Source of the DNA: Phocoena phocoena
Taxonomy: Eukaryota; Chordata; Mammalia; Artiodactyla; Phocoenidae
DNA: 64,000 nucleotides
Direction: 5' to 3'
Assembly: GCF_963924675.1 (NCBI RefSeq)
Contig: NC_089231.1
Coordinates: 72,353,191-72,417,190, forward strand
The translations under genes and the position numbers were made by a program. Shown here in pieces: positions 11,900-24,440 of this stretch. Position 1 is the first letter of the stretch. Each line of letters begins with the position of its first letter. Under the pieces are notes generated by a model, which worked only from the letters and a program-made list of their open reading frames with translations, did no database searches and was not told the DNA's origin.

Positions 11900-13690
11900 G
11901 CATTATTTAATTTACAAAATGTTCACTCTGGCAATACCAATAACGGGGCAACGTCAGAGGATTCTGGGACAATGGTGGTGTCAGTGGCAGCACGGTTTTG
12001 GGATCTTCCCAAGTCCCTCAAGAAAAACACAGAGCAGGCAGATAACAAAACAAAAACACAGGGACAATATATACACAAAACTAGGTGATAACCCAAATGC
12101 AAGTGTGTGGAGGAAAACCACCAACAGCCACACAACCCGTGTGTTGTTGGCCTCTGCGAAAAAAATCATAGGGCAGCAATGGGGTGCCCCACAGATCTGA
12201 GAAGAGCAGGCCAATATGAAGCCACAACGGAAACGGGAAGAGGCTTTGCCTTCTCCAACAGCAGGTGAGAACAGGGACCTGAAACGAAAAAGGTATGAAG
12301 GGGCTGGAGAAATCTAAACCCCAGTACCCTAGACACCAACCAGAGAGGACTCCCTCCTAAGACAGGCCCACACTGAGTGGAAATTCCAAGAAATGGAATC
12401 AAATCTGAGCAGGACAGAAATAAGATGGACAAAGGAATCAGAAAGACCAAAAAAAAGCAGGTCAGGAAATCTGACAGCAAGACACCATGTTTCTGAACAC
12501 TACCTGAAAAGGACAGAAGAGGGAGCTCTGTGAAGTTAGAACAGCTTTATGAAGGAAGCCAGCTTCTGAAAGCTCGGGAAAACTAAATTCACATAAAAAT
12601 AAGAGAGGGAGAAAAAAGAGAAAAAAAAAAAAAATCAAGGCTCCAAAATTACTATGAGAAAAAAAGAGAATACATCCCTGCAGACAGTACAAGAATGCTA
12701 GTAAGACCAGCTCCAAAGAAAGATAAAAACTATCACACACATTTCGAAAGACATTATTAAGAAAACAATACAAGACAGGAAACATAAATCAGAACTTGAA
12801 AAACTCAAAAGTAAGGTGGCGGAAATCAAGAAAAAAAATAGAAATAAAAGGAAAAGTACTTTAGAAACGAAGACTAACAAAGAAGCTAAGAGCAAATAAA
12901 CATAAATAATGTCCCTAAAGAAATAAAAGGTAAAAAGCAGAAAAATTTTAGCCTAAAAGAAATGAGTAAGAAAAAAAGTTTGGAGAGAAACTGACAAATA
13001 TCGAAGATAAGTAAATAAGATAAAGCATTTGGATAACAGGAGTCCCTGAAGGGAAAAACCAAAGCAAAGGAACAGAACAAATACTGAAGACTCTAAGTCA
13101 ATAAAACTTTCCTGGGGGGGGGTGGGGGGGGGGAAGACCTGAAACCATATATTGAAAGAGCACATCACACACAGAAATACCAACTCAGAATAACCAACAA
13201 TAGTCTAGTAAAATTACTACATTTTAAGAAAAAAAAATCTTATGAGCATCTATGCAAAAAGAACATATACTCTATAAGGAAAAGAAAATCAGATTTTTTC
13301 TGATCATCTGATTTTTTACAGCAACACTTTATGCCAAAAGAAAATGCAATATTTAGATACTCAAGGAAATACTGCAAGCAAAGAATTTTATATCCAGAAA
13401 AATTCACCTTTAAGTATAAAGGTCACAACAAGCTATTGTCAATATAGAAGAACTTAGAGAATACAGTTCCCACGAGCCTTTCCTATTTGATTCCATCCCT
13501 TGGAACTGCTCCTCAGGGTGGGGCCTGTCCTGGAAGGGAGCCCTCTCTGGTTGGTTTCCAGAGTACTGGGGTCTAGAATCTACTAGAGAAGAAGCTTCAG
13601 ATGATCCAAGTGCCTTTTTTTTTTTTAAACTGCTTTCAGTAATCATAATGGTGGTGATACTCTTAGTATTTTTAGTGTGAGACTATTGTA
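11900..13690 (+). mobile_element. Ancient HAL1/L1-like relic
   Basis: The 3' part resembles HAL1-type sequence: 'tttatatccagaaaaattcacctt', 'aagtataaaggtcacaa', 'gaacttagagaatacagttcccacgagcc'. The 5' part is A-rich with 'cagaacttgaaaaactcaaaagtaaggtgg', consistent with an old coiled-coil ORF1. No long open frame survives. A G9-T-G10 run sits at 13114-13133. The left boundary is uncertain. Confidence 0.55.
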
Positions 13691-15032
13691 TGTATACTGT
13701 GAAAAAGCAAATGAGATAGATTAGGATATTCTAATTCATCCTGAACTCCTGAGAACCAGGATTCTTGGTGTGAAAGAAAGGAGACAGAGATGTATTATTA
13801 AAGAAGTTAGGTAAAAACTATACAGTCCTGAATTTGAACTGGAAAGATTAAGACGAAGTCACAAGGTATTATATCTTTAAATATATATGTATATTCTAGC
13901 CAAATTTACTGCAAAGTCTTAAAAACAATGATCGCTGCGGTAACAATGAGCATCCCTAAGCACTCAGAGAGTGATCTAGAAACTCCATTTTCCATTAAAA
14001 CAAACCAGAGCTTCTGAGAGAAGTGGTGGATTTGAGGTGTGTGGTCAGGCGTGGGCCTGGGACACCTGGACATACAGAAGAGCAAGGAAGCAACAGAAAC
14101 AAGTAGGGTCACTTCAGAAGGACTCAGGAACTGTGAAGAGGTTCCCATTAACATAGACTGAATCCCCTGAGCTTTGAGAAAAGAATTGTAACAGATTGAA
14201 ACCCATTCAGTTCAAAATGAAAAGGGGAAAAAAACCTCCAAACGAAAAACTAATTGGTCACCTTCTGAGGAAGATAAAGAACCAATTCATTATTTTGAAA
14301 ACTGGGTAAATAAAAGGAAAGAATCAAGCATTTACCCTGCTTTCCTATATGAACTATACTCCTGGGTAACTAAATAGTAGATAAGAGAGAGCATCACCTT
14401 AAAAATTTTACCAGCTGAAAACTGAAAACAAAATCACAGCATTTAATATCACCATTTTGAGACCCCTTAATGAGTTGCTGGATCTAGGTGCTGGGCATCA
14501 ATAACTGCACAAATCAAAAAAGAGCAAAAAACCAGGCATCTTGACACCTCGTGCCTCCTGAGGGGAGACCAGAGCACGAGCTCTAGGCTTGTCAAAGAGA
14601 TGGAATCTGAATCTAATCATGCTCTAGGATCCAGCTGCCAACTCACAGGGAATCTGAAAGACAGAGTAGCAGGTTGAACTGGACCACGAGGGTGCAATCA
14701 GCAAACTCTGGACTTCTGGAAGCAACAGGTCAAAGATCTGGCTTCTTCAACAAGAAAAGGATGGCGGAGGAACCTGTAGATTAGGAAAGACTTAAAAGCC
14801 ATATCAAGTTTTTAGAACTTGGAAGACTAAGCTCTAGCGTCCAGAGACGCACACTTGAGTGATTAAAACCACAAAGAAAGGCAAGGAAGTGAGTTTTACT
14901 GGTTACTTGGAGAGGGAGGGGTGGATGGGGACTGGGATGGGGCACAGGGAAGAGACTGAGAAGCCTGGGAAAGTTCCATTTCTTGACCTGGGTGGCAGTC
15001 ACAGGGTGTTCACTCAGTAATAAACCTCCTAA
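13691..15032. other. Unique intronic sequence
   Basis: No repeat family or exon recognised. A short AT-rich patch lies near 13876-13896. Confidence 0.5.
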
Positions 15033-15046
15033 CTCAGTTCACTTTT

Positions 15047-15384
15047 TTTTTTAATGAATTTATTTATTTTTAATTTATTTAATTTTGGCTGCATTGGGTC
15101 TTTGTTGCTGTGGGTGGGCTTTCTCTAGTTGTGGCGAGCGGGGGCTACTCTTTGTTGTGGTGTGCGGGCTTCTCATTGCAGTGGCTTCTCTTGTTGCGGA
15201 GCATGGGCTCTAGGCACGTGGGCTCAGTAGTTGTGGCTCGCGGGCTCTAGAGCGCAGGCTCAGTAGTTGTGGTGCACGGGCTTAGTTGCTCCGCGGCATG
15301 TGGGATCTTCCGGGACCAGGGATCGAACCCGTGTCCCCTGCGTTGGCAGGCAGATTCCCAACCACTGTGCCACCAGGGAAGTCC
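15047..15384 (-). mobile_element. CHR-family SINE, long form
   Basis: Minus-strand copy: tail complement 'tttatttatttttaattta', 'ggctgcattgggtctttgtt', body, 'gggatcgaacccgtgtcccc' and head complement 'ccaccagggaagtccc'. Flanked by ctcagttcactttt (15033-15046) and ctcaattcactttt (15385-15398), a target duplication with one mismatch. Confidence 0.92.
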
Positions 15385-15399
15385 CTCAATTCACTTTTT

Positions 15400-16640
15400 C
15401 ACTTAATTGAACTCACTTAACTGCTCGTTTAGTGTGTTTTATAATGCAAAGGTTTTTTTTTTAAAGGGCAATGTGACCAATAATGCTGGAGATGGGGAGG
15501 GATGGATCAAACCCGCTTCTCCAAGAATGGTTAAGACTCTCGGTTTAAGATTTGGGCATCAGGTCTAAATACTGTTCCTTCCCCTTAGCAAAATGTGTCT
15601 GTAGCCATTCAAACGACCAATTTAGCAAGGCATGTTAAATGGAACAATTCCTTTTAATAGCAGCATATTTCTTTAATACACTTTGGCTGCCAAAATCATG
15701 AGATCACAGGAGGAGTTATCCTTAGCCAAAAGTCCATGAGGAAAAATGGGTAAACGTTTAAATGGCACAGTTCAGGAATTAATTTCCTTTTATGTAAAAT
15801 AACTGTAATTAACAAAGCCTTCCAAACAATGTTTCTAAGTCTGGTTCAGTGCACAGAAAACCAAGAGGGGGATAACCAGAGTGCAGTTCTCGCAGCTCTC
15901 CACCTGCCAGGTGTGAGGCTGCCTGAGGGACGACCTGCATCCACTCCAGGCATGACTTCAGGGCTCCCTGTCTGCGCTCTTGCCCAGTCTTTGCAGCAGA
16001 TGTTGCGCTAGGATTAAAAATGGATCCAAACTCATAATTACATTTGAAGGCTAAGAAGAACATAATCAAGAACAAGAAGCTTCACATTCACAAGTACTCC
16101 AAAGCCTGGTTTCATACATAACCTACCTTTGGAATCTAAACTGGGGAACATACAGAACTTACTTTAACAACTTTTCAAATTGGTTGTTTGTACATCTGCA
16201 TAAAAAGGACTTCGTTAACCAGGGTCCACTAGACGTTAGCTTGGAAATAAGCACCTACAAAAGCTCTTTATTACCTTTCAATATCTGTTTCATATCCCAC
16301 CTATCTATATAACCTTTGGCACCGTATTTCACTGTAATACGCAATTCATGGTAGCGATTTTCTCTCTCCTTTTTTGGGGGGGGGGAGGTCATGTGGTGTA
16401 ACGGCATTCACAGAATTATTTGAAAGTCATTTTACTTTCCCTAAAATCTTCCCATCAAGCAGATGTGTCAACTGTTAACAAGTATGTGCACACACACAAG
16501 CAAGAGAAGAAAAAAGACAAGAGAGTACAACTCCTTGATATAAACTTGTAAAACGGCTTATCTGCAGTTAAACTTCAGTGTCGCTAAATTCTTGTATAGT
16601 CCAATGGACGATCAAAGCTCTGTGATCTTCTGCATTTCAA
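15400..16640. other. Unique intronic sequence downstream of the second coding exon
   Basis: No repeat or exon recognised. A G10 run lies at 16376-16385. Confidence 0.5.
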
Positions 16641-16645
16641 GCCTA

Positions 16646-16987
<342 letters not shown>

Positions 16988-17867
16988 TTAAGAAATGTCA
17001 ACTTGCATTTCTAGAAACAGTTACTACCAAGGATACTCCATCAAATTAAGGATCTACATTTCCAGAACCACAGAGATTTTATTTAATCAACGGCATTAAT
17101 AGACACCGCAAAAGAGAATACAAGAGTCTTTTTACCACAATGCAATTCTAACAATAGCCTATTGTAAATTATAGGTGTGTTTTTACTGTTTTAAAAAAAA
17201 CCAAACCTGGTATTATTCAAAATGTAAAATATAACCTTTAATATGATAAGCTAATGCCCTTGAATATACAAATTAACAGTTCTGGAAGTGGATGGCACTT
17301 CCAGTGAGCAAGCAAAGTGAAGGTAATGAAAAGAAAAGCCTTAACCACTGCTCAGCGGCCGAAGGACAAAGTATGTTTCAATGTCTCGGTCTCTTCCGTC
17401 AACAGAAACGCCAGCTGGGCCTTCTAATTAACCACCTTAGCTCTCAGCCATTACCCAGATCCACATCTCATTAAGAACACAACTTCTAATGTTGGTCATA
17501 GCAACCATCACAACGTGCTCATGTTACACACTTGAACCTAACAAGCCAATCTGGCTTATCGGACCAATTTTGTCTGGTGTTAACCAAGACAAATGCTATT
17601 ACAACAACAGCTGTACAAAGGCTGCTTCTTTTTAAAAAGGTTAATGCCAGTCCTTGCTGACATTCTTCTACATATGCTAAACGCAGGTGAACAGAAAGGA
17701 ATCACCACAATGCAAAAGTGAACCTATTTTTTGGTTGATGCTACTCTCCTGTTATGGCCAGCTGTCACAACATGGGGGCAGGCTTCTTGGAAAATTTTCA
17801 AGATCAGTAAATTTGGATTTCTCCACTTTGACTTGACTGTGGAAATCTCCAGAGAAGCAGTGTGCTA

Positions 17868-18140
17868 AAGCACAAAGACCACAGGCTCCAGAGTCAGACA
17901 GATACGGATTCAAGTCCAGGCTCTCTTGGTTAAACAGTGTGTGATCTCAGACAGGTAATCTCTCTAAGCTTCAGCTTGTCATCTGTAAAATGAGTAACAG
18001 TAATACTTACCTCCCAGGATTACTGTGAGGAGTAAAGGAGAAATGAGGTAAATCAAAACCTAGCATTACAACCATCTGTATAAGGTGTGTAAAAAATTAA
18101 TCAGAGTACCCAGAACACAGTAAATACTCAATAAAAAGCT
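17868..18140 (+). repeat. MIR SINE relic
   Basis: Well-preserved MIR: 'ggctccagagtcagacagat', 'attcaagtccaggctc', 'gtgatctcagacaggtaatc', 'catctgtaaaatgagtaaca', 'aggattactgtgaggagtaa'. Confidence 0.88.
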
Positions 18141-18179
18141 AGCACTCATTATTAGTTCTTCCTGTATAATGTTAACTTA

Positions 18180-18310
18180 CTCAATCATTAAAGAATTACA
18201 AGCGTGTGTTATCCGTGAACTCTGGGCCAGACACTGAGCTGAGTGTTGGAGACACAGAGGTGAGCAGGGCGCCCTCCACGTCCTGGCCAAGCGTGGAGTC
18301 CATCTAAAGC
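18180..18310 (-). repeat. L2 3'-end relic
   Basis: 'gggccagacactgagctgag' followed by 'gttggagacacagaggtgag' and 'cctggcc' is the reverse complement of the L2 3' terminus. Confidence 0.6.
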
Positions 18311-18689
18311 TCCAGTTACAGCGCAGCACAAGACGTGCAGCACCAGGACAGGCCCAAGGCGGCAGGAACACAGAAGAAGGACATTCAAGCAGCTGTGCGG
18401 GGGCTCCAGCCTTTGGGAAGGTTTTCTGCGCAGAAAGGTAAGTTCTGAGTTGAGGTGTGAAGGTGCACCAGCCTACGGACCTGAGGCCTCGGTTTTTTCA
18501 CACGCTCCCCCTTTCTCTTGCAAAACTAATTCAACCCAGAGTTTCGGTCTCCTGAATTGCATCACCAAAAACAGGAATTCATAAATGAAAATGCCAAGGA
18601 AGAAACACAATATTACAGAGAACCTGGGTCTTGTATGAGAAGCCACGTGGGTCACTGACAGGCCGAGAAGTAGTGAGGGTCAGGGACCA

Positions 18690-18895
18690 GGCTGCCAGGG
18701 CTGGGGTGTGGCGCTGCCATTTTCTCCCCTGAGGCTCTGGCCAAATTACTTCATCTGACGACCTCAGTTTCTCACCTGTAAAATGAGAACGCTAGAATTC
18801 TTTCTTCAAGAGCTGATGTGAGAATTAACTGAGACAATCAAGGTAAAGCACTTGGTACCGCCCCAGCACCTCTAGTGCTCAAAAAACGTTACCCC
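18690..18895 (+). repeat. MIR SINE relic
   Basis: 'ccaaattacttcatctgacg', 'cctcagtttctcacctgtaa', 'gtgagaattaactgagacaa' and 'aagcacttggtacc' are in MIR order. Confidence 0.8.
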
Positions 18896-20664
18896 AAATT
18901 TAACAACTGCCGGAATCCATTCTACCAACACCCCTGACCGTATCCTTCCTTAAAGAAGGAGCTGCTACTAAGCACCCAAGCCAGGTAGTTTTACCTAATT
19001 CCCCCTGTGAGTGCTCCTCCCCTGGAGTTCCTACCCCACGTAATGGTCTAATACTCAAGGTGCTGGTGGTGAACTCACAGGTGTTTTATTTTCTAATATT
19101 ATTACTGTTTTATTATGTATTATTATTATTTAAGCTATAGATATAGTTACTCTCTTGAATGTGTGATATTTAGTAATTTAAAACATTCTGAGACACAGAG
19201 GCCAGGTTGAGGTCTGACACACATTGCAACAGACATTCCAGAAGGAGAGAATGCAAGAGAAACAAAAAACTGAAGAGATGAGGGCTGAGGATTTTCCAAG
19301 TTTAACTGAGGGCATAAGTCTTCAGATTGAAGAAGCACAGGTCCCAAGTAGAATATCCTAGTGCAATTCAGAACACCTAGAACAAAGATAAAATCTCAAA
19401 CCAAAGCAGCCATAGAGAAAAGACAGATTACCTACAGAGAGAATAACTAGACTAGCTGTGAGCAGACTTCTCAAAAGCAAGTACAGAAACAAAGACATCA
19501 GAAACTATCTCAGAAATGGGAAGAAAAACAACCACCTGTGCATTCTATGCCCAGATAAACTATCATTCAAAAGTGATGACCAAACAAACAAAAACCCCAA
19601 CATTTTTAAACAAAAAGATACAGAAATTTTACCATTTAAAGACTCTTATTCAAAGAATTAAGTTCTTGGACTTATCTCAAAGAATTTCAAAATTAATTTC
19701 AAAGAACTAAGTTCAAGGACTTATTTCAGGAAAAGAAAGTGAACCAGAAGAAAGAACTGGGATACCAAAACAAGAAGTGAGCAAACAAATTGGTAAATGT
19801 GGTCAATGTAAATAGGCATTGACTGTATAGAACAGTAGTAATTATGACTAACTGGAGTACAGGTAAGACAAGGCAGAACTAAAACACTAAACAACAATAA
19901 CATGTAAGATAGAAAGATATGATCAGAATTCAAAGGTTTCAGGGCCCTTCCCTAGAAAAAGGCAGAAAATTTGACTAGTTTTAGACTTTTAAGTCATGTA
20001 AGTATGTTAAAATTAAGGGTAAACACTAAAAGAGAATATATAACTTCCAAAAAGTGTATGGAGTGGTAGGAAGGTTAGTGGAATTTTAAAAACTCATTCA
20101 ATATAAGAGAAAGAGGAAATAAAAAGAAAAAAAGGCAAGAAAAAGCATGAAAACTAGAAAGCACAAAATAAGATGGTGGAAATAAAAACAACCATAAATC
20201 ACAAACTGCGGTAAATATGAATGACTTAAACTCACCCGCTAAAAGACGAGGTGTTTCAGATCAGATTAAAACCAGTTATAAGACACATTTACAAAATAAT
20301 AATACAAAAAGGCAACTAAAGGAGGGGAAGGGATATAAAAATATGTACCAGGTGGTTATACTAGAACAAATAGATTTTAAGGTGAAATGCATTATTTAAG
20401 ATTACATTTTAACATTTAAAGAAACAATTCAGAGAAAAGCTATATTCACTATGGACTTTAACTCATCTAACTACATAAATTTCAAAATAATTAAAGCAGA
20501 AATTGACAGAAGTACAAGGAGAAAATGACAAAACCATAATCTTAAGAGACTGTAATAAAGATTTAAGAGATCAAACAGACAAAACTCAGTATGAATATAA
20601 ACGGCTTTAACAAAAGTAACAAGCTTGATCTAACGGATATATACAACTTGTAGCCAACATTTTA

Positions 20665-20888
20665 TTTTATTTATTTTTATTTATTTATTTATTTTGCAGT
20701 ACGCGGGCCTCTCACTGCTGTGGCCTCTCCCGTTGTGGAGCACAGGCTTCGGACGCGCAGGCTCAGCGGCCATGGCTCACGGGCCCAGCCGCTCCGCAGC
20801 ATGTGGGACCTTCCCGGACCGGGGCATGAACCCGCGTCCCCTGCATCGGCAGGCGGACTCTCAACCATTGCGCCACCAGGGAAGCCCA
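20665..20888 (-). mobile_element. CHR-2-like SINE, short form
   Basis: Minus-strand copy with T-rich tail, 'ggcctctcactgctgtggcc', 'gggcatgaacccgcgtcccc' and 'caccagggaagccc'. Exact duplication of tagccaacatttta at 20651-20664 and 20889-20902. Confidence 0.93.
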
Positions 20889-21206
20889 TAGCCAACATTT
20901 TAAAACACACATTTTTTTTTTGTTTCCAAGCACACTAATAAACATTTTTTTAAAAATCACCAATTAGAATACCACAAAGCAAATCTCAAAAACTACCAAG
21001 GAATCAATATTGTACAGAACATGTTCTGAGTACAACGCAATACAATTAAAAATTAACAGAAAAATACAAGCCAAAAATCTCCAAAGCATCTGAAAAGTTT
21101 GTTTTTTTTTTAAAGTGTTTGCCAACCTATCCAAGTCCTCGACATCACTCCTACCCTTCCTACCGTACCAGGAACATAAACGGTATCAGCCTTCTTCTTC
21201 TTCTTT

Positions 21207-21541
21207 TCTTTTTTTTAAAAATGAATTTATTTATTTATTTTTGGCTGCGTTGGGTCTTCGTTGCTGAGCGCGGGCTTTCTCTAGTTGTGGTGAGCAGGGG
21301 CTTCTTTGTTGCGGTGGCTTTTCTTGTTGCAGAGCACGGGCTCTAGGTGCACAGGCTTCAGTAGTTGTGGCATGCGGGCTCAGTAGTTGTGGCTCGCGGG
21401 CTCTACAGCACAGGCTCAGTAGTTGTGGCTCACCGGCTTAGTTGCTCCACGGCATGTGGGATCTTCCCGGACCAGGGCTCGAACCCATGTCCCCTGCATT
21501 GGCAGGCGGATTCTCAACCACTGCGCCACCAGGGAAGTCCC
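21207..21541 (-). mobile_element. CHR-family SINE, long form (left arm of inverted pair)
   Basis: Tail complement 'tttaaaaatgaatttattta', 'ggctgcgttgggtcttcgtt', 'gggctcgaacccatgtcccc' and head 'caccagggaagtccc'. No clear target duplication. Lies 234 bp from an oppositely oriented long-form copy. Confidence 0.88.
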
Positions 21542-21775
21542 CCAAAATTTCTAATTTACTAAATAATTCACATAGAAAGTCATAATAGCCAACAGAAAAA
21601 GGTTAAAATTGGTCAGTAAATACATGCCATATCAAAATTTGTGGGATATAGCTAAAACAAATCTTAAAATTCCAGATGAAATAAGTAAGCTCCTAGAAAA
21701 TGTGTGATATATCAAAACTCCTTCAATAAACAGAAAACCTAAAGAGACCCAGAATCATAAAAGAACCAGTACTGT

Positions 21776-22113
21776 GGGCTTCCCACAGTGCAGTGGTTAA
21801 GAATCCGCCTGCCAATGCAGGGGACATGGGTTCAAGCCCCGGTCCAGCAAGATCCCACATGCTGCGGAGCAACTAAGCCCATGTGCCACAACTACTGAGC
21901 CTGCGCTCTAGAGCCCGCAAGCCACAACTACTGAAGCTCACACACTGCAACTACTGAAGCCCATGCACCTAGAGCCCATGCTCTGCAACAAGAGAAGCCA
22001 CCGCAATGAGAAGCCTGCACACTGCAACGAAGAGCAACCCCCGCTCGCCACAACTAGAGAAAGCCCACATGCAGCAATGAAGACCCAACGCAGCCAAAAA
22101 TAATAATAATAAA
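21776..22113 (+). mobile_element. CHR-family SINE, long form (right arm of inverted pair)
   Basis: Head slightly degenerate ('gggcttcccacagtgcagtg'), then the full long body and an aat-repeat tail. Exact 17-bp duplication aaaagaaccagtactgt at 21759-21775 and 22114-22130. Confidence 0.94.
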
Positions 22114-23359
22114 AAAAGAACCAGTACTGTAACTCCATACATCACTGCCCACCCAAAATCAATCAGTAAATACCAAAAATAATAGGCCCAGATGGTTTTA
22201 CAGATGAGTTTTCCCAAACATTCAAGGAAGAAATCATCTCAAACCAGTGTTCCCAGAGAATAAAAAATAAAGGCGCACTGCTAAACTCACTACATAAAGA
22301 ATGTACCACCTTGATATGAAGGACAGTGTAAGGAAGAGAAACTTAGGTCTATGTGACTTATAAATATTGATGCAAACTCCCCTCAAAAAAGGAGGGGGAA
22401 AAAAAGTAATGCAAATTCAGCAGTGTGGGTTGTTCTCAAAAAACACAAGTAAAGTGAAAAGACAAGTTGCAGATTGGGAGAAGATTTTATATCTACGTGT
22501 GTGTGTGTATACACATACATATATACATGTATGTATACATAAAATATATACCTGACAAAATCAATAAACAACTTAATAGAATAAGGGGCAAATGACATGA
22601 ACAGGGATCCACAGGGAAGGAAGCCTGAAAAGCCAACAGATGTATGGAAAGTACTCCATCTCACTGGTAATCAGGGAACTGCAAATTAAAACGATAAGGT
22701 AATATTTGACACCTATTAAAATTGGCAAGAATTTAGAAGTCTAAATACAAGTGCTGGCAAACATGTTTGGAAAGAGGAACTCATAAAAACTACGCACAGG
22801 AGAGTATCCTGCTACGATTCCTTTTGAGAGCAATTTGGAAACAACTGGAGCTGAAGTTGCCCGCCCCTCAGCAATACCACTTCTCGATGGTCTGTGCGAG
22901 AGAAACGCTCCCATATTTTGCACAAGGGTATTCATGGAAGCACTGTTGGAAACAGTGAAAAAAGCAGGAGCAATGTAACTGTCCTTTGGTATGAGAATAA
23001 ATATCACTTATATAAAAGTTTAAAACATGCAAAATAATAGTCTATGTTATAGGTACATACACATGTAATAAAGTACAAACATATGATACATACCAACTTT
23101 GAGGAGACAATTACCTCTGGGGAAGGAGAAAAGATGGAAAGCAGAATGGTAGTTTAGCTACATCTGTTATGCTTTACTGTTTTCAAAAAAGGGAGATATG
23201 AAACAAACATAGCAAAATATTAACATCTGTTTAATCTTGTACGTGAGTACATGAGTGTCCTATTATTTTGTTTCCTATTTTTTAAAAATAATTAAAATAT
23301 AATAAAGTTGAGAAACACACCAAGGTATTGTTATTAATTTACATTTAAAAAAAATCTAT

Positions 23360-23745
23360 GGGACTTCCCTGGTGGCCCAGTGGTAAAGAATCCGCCTTGC
23401 AATGCAGGGGACGTGGGTTTGATCCCTGGTCAGGGAACTAAGATCCCACAGGCTGTGGGGCAACTAAGCCTGCATGTCACAACTACTGAGCTCACGCACC
23501 TCAACTAGAGCCCGTGAGCCGCAAACTACAGAGCCCATGTGCTCTGGAACCCACGTGCCACAACTACAGAGCCCACGCACCCTGGAGCCTGTGCACCACA
23601 ACTAGAGAAGAGAAAACCCACAAGCCACAACTAGAGAGAAGCCCACGCACCACAGTGAAGATCCTGCATGCCTCAACAAAGATCCCACGCGCTGCAACTA
23701 AGACCCAACGCAGCCATAAATTAATTAGTTAATTAATTATTTTAA
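23360..23745 (+). mobile_element. CHR-family SINE, older form with expanded body
   Basis: Head 'gggacttccctggtggccca', 'gggtttgatccctggtcagg', 'aactaagatcccac', then about 260 bp of repeated 'gagcccacgcacc' and 'cacaactagag' units, ending 'agacccaacgcagcc' and an attaa tail. Longer than the other copies through extra internal units. Confidence 0.85.
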
Positions 23746-24274
23746 AAATCTTAAAAAAAACCCCTTTAATCCCAAGGAAAAGAGGTTTTCTACCTGAAAT
23801 GTTTTATTGTATCCCAGGGTCTTTGCATTCTGAGGCTCACCCCAGCACACCCCATCTGGCATCCTTGATGGCAGAGTATAGTCACTGAACTCTAAACATC
23901 CAAGGACACCAAATAATTTTTTTCAATCTGGGCTAGGAAGAGCTTTTGCTCAGATATACAGCAATTTTGAGGGGAATCTGGTAGTACATTAATACTAGTT
24001 GTTCTTAATTATACTCAGAAGCTTACTAAATGACTTTTCTTTTTAAGGTTAAAATTATACAACCCTGGCCAAAAGTAAATAGCTACTCACCAGTATTCTT
24101 CAATCAAGTAAGATATCTGAGAATAGTAAGAAGCATTTCTGCCATTCTCAACTCAGCCCCGACAAGTCTATAGCATAAAAGTAATAAAGCGCCCAACAGT
24201 TTCACGGGAACTTGAATGTAATTCAAAAAACAACTGCCACTTATTTCCCCTCTTTCTATCAAAAACAAATAATT

Positions 24275-24440
24275 AGTAATAAAAATCGCTAGCACTTTCA
24301 GAGTGCTTATGTTACATGCTAAGAACTGTATGACAATCTTTTATGTGCATTATCACAACTACCTTCATGAAAGAGCAACCCTATTATTCCCACTTTCTAA
24401 GTAAAGAAATAGGAACAGAGAAAACCAAGAAGCAGAGATC
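24275..24440 (-). repeat. MIR SINE relic
   Basis: 'gcactttcagagtgcttatg', 'gtgcattatcacaactacct' and 'attcccactttctaagtaaa' are the reverse complement of the MIR 3' half. Confidence 0.7.

Larger units (their letters stand above)
19180..23310 (+). mobile_element. Old L1 relic interrupted by three SINEs
   Basis: The left end (19400-19660) resembles a degenerate L1 ORF1 C-terminal region (TRLAVSRLLKSKYR). 20200-20640 resembles the endonuclease region (MNDLNSPAKRRGVSD, later a degenerate DFNKDL-like block). 22131-23310 holds reverse transcriptase and 3' remnants ('aggcccagatggttttacag', 'gagaagattttatatctacg', and a terminal 'aataaagttgag'). SINEs lie at 20665-20888, 21207-21541 and 21776-22113. 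Much more diverged than the L1 at 5.6 kb; boundaries are approximate. Confidence 0.65.

Noticed and set aside
23360..23745. Regularly spaced short repeats as a CRISPR-like array
   Set aside because: The units are degenerate parts of a SINE body with no conserved-length spacers, in a mammalian genome.
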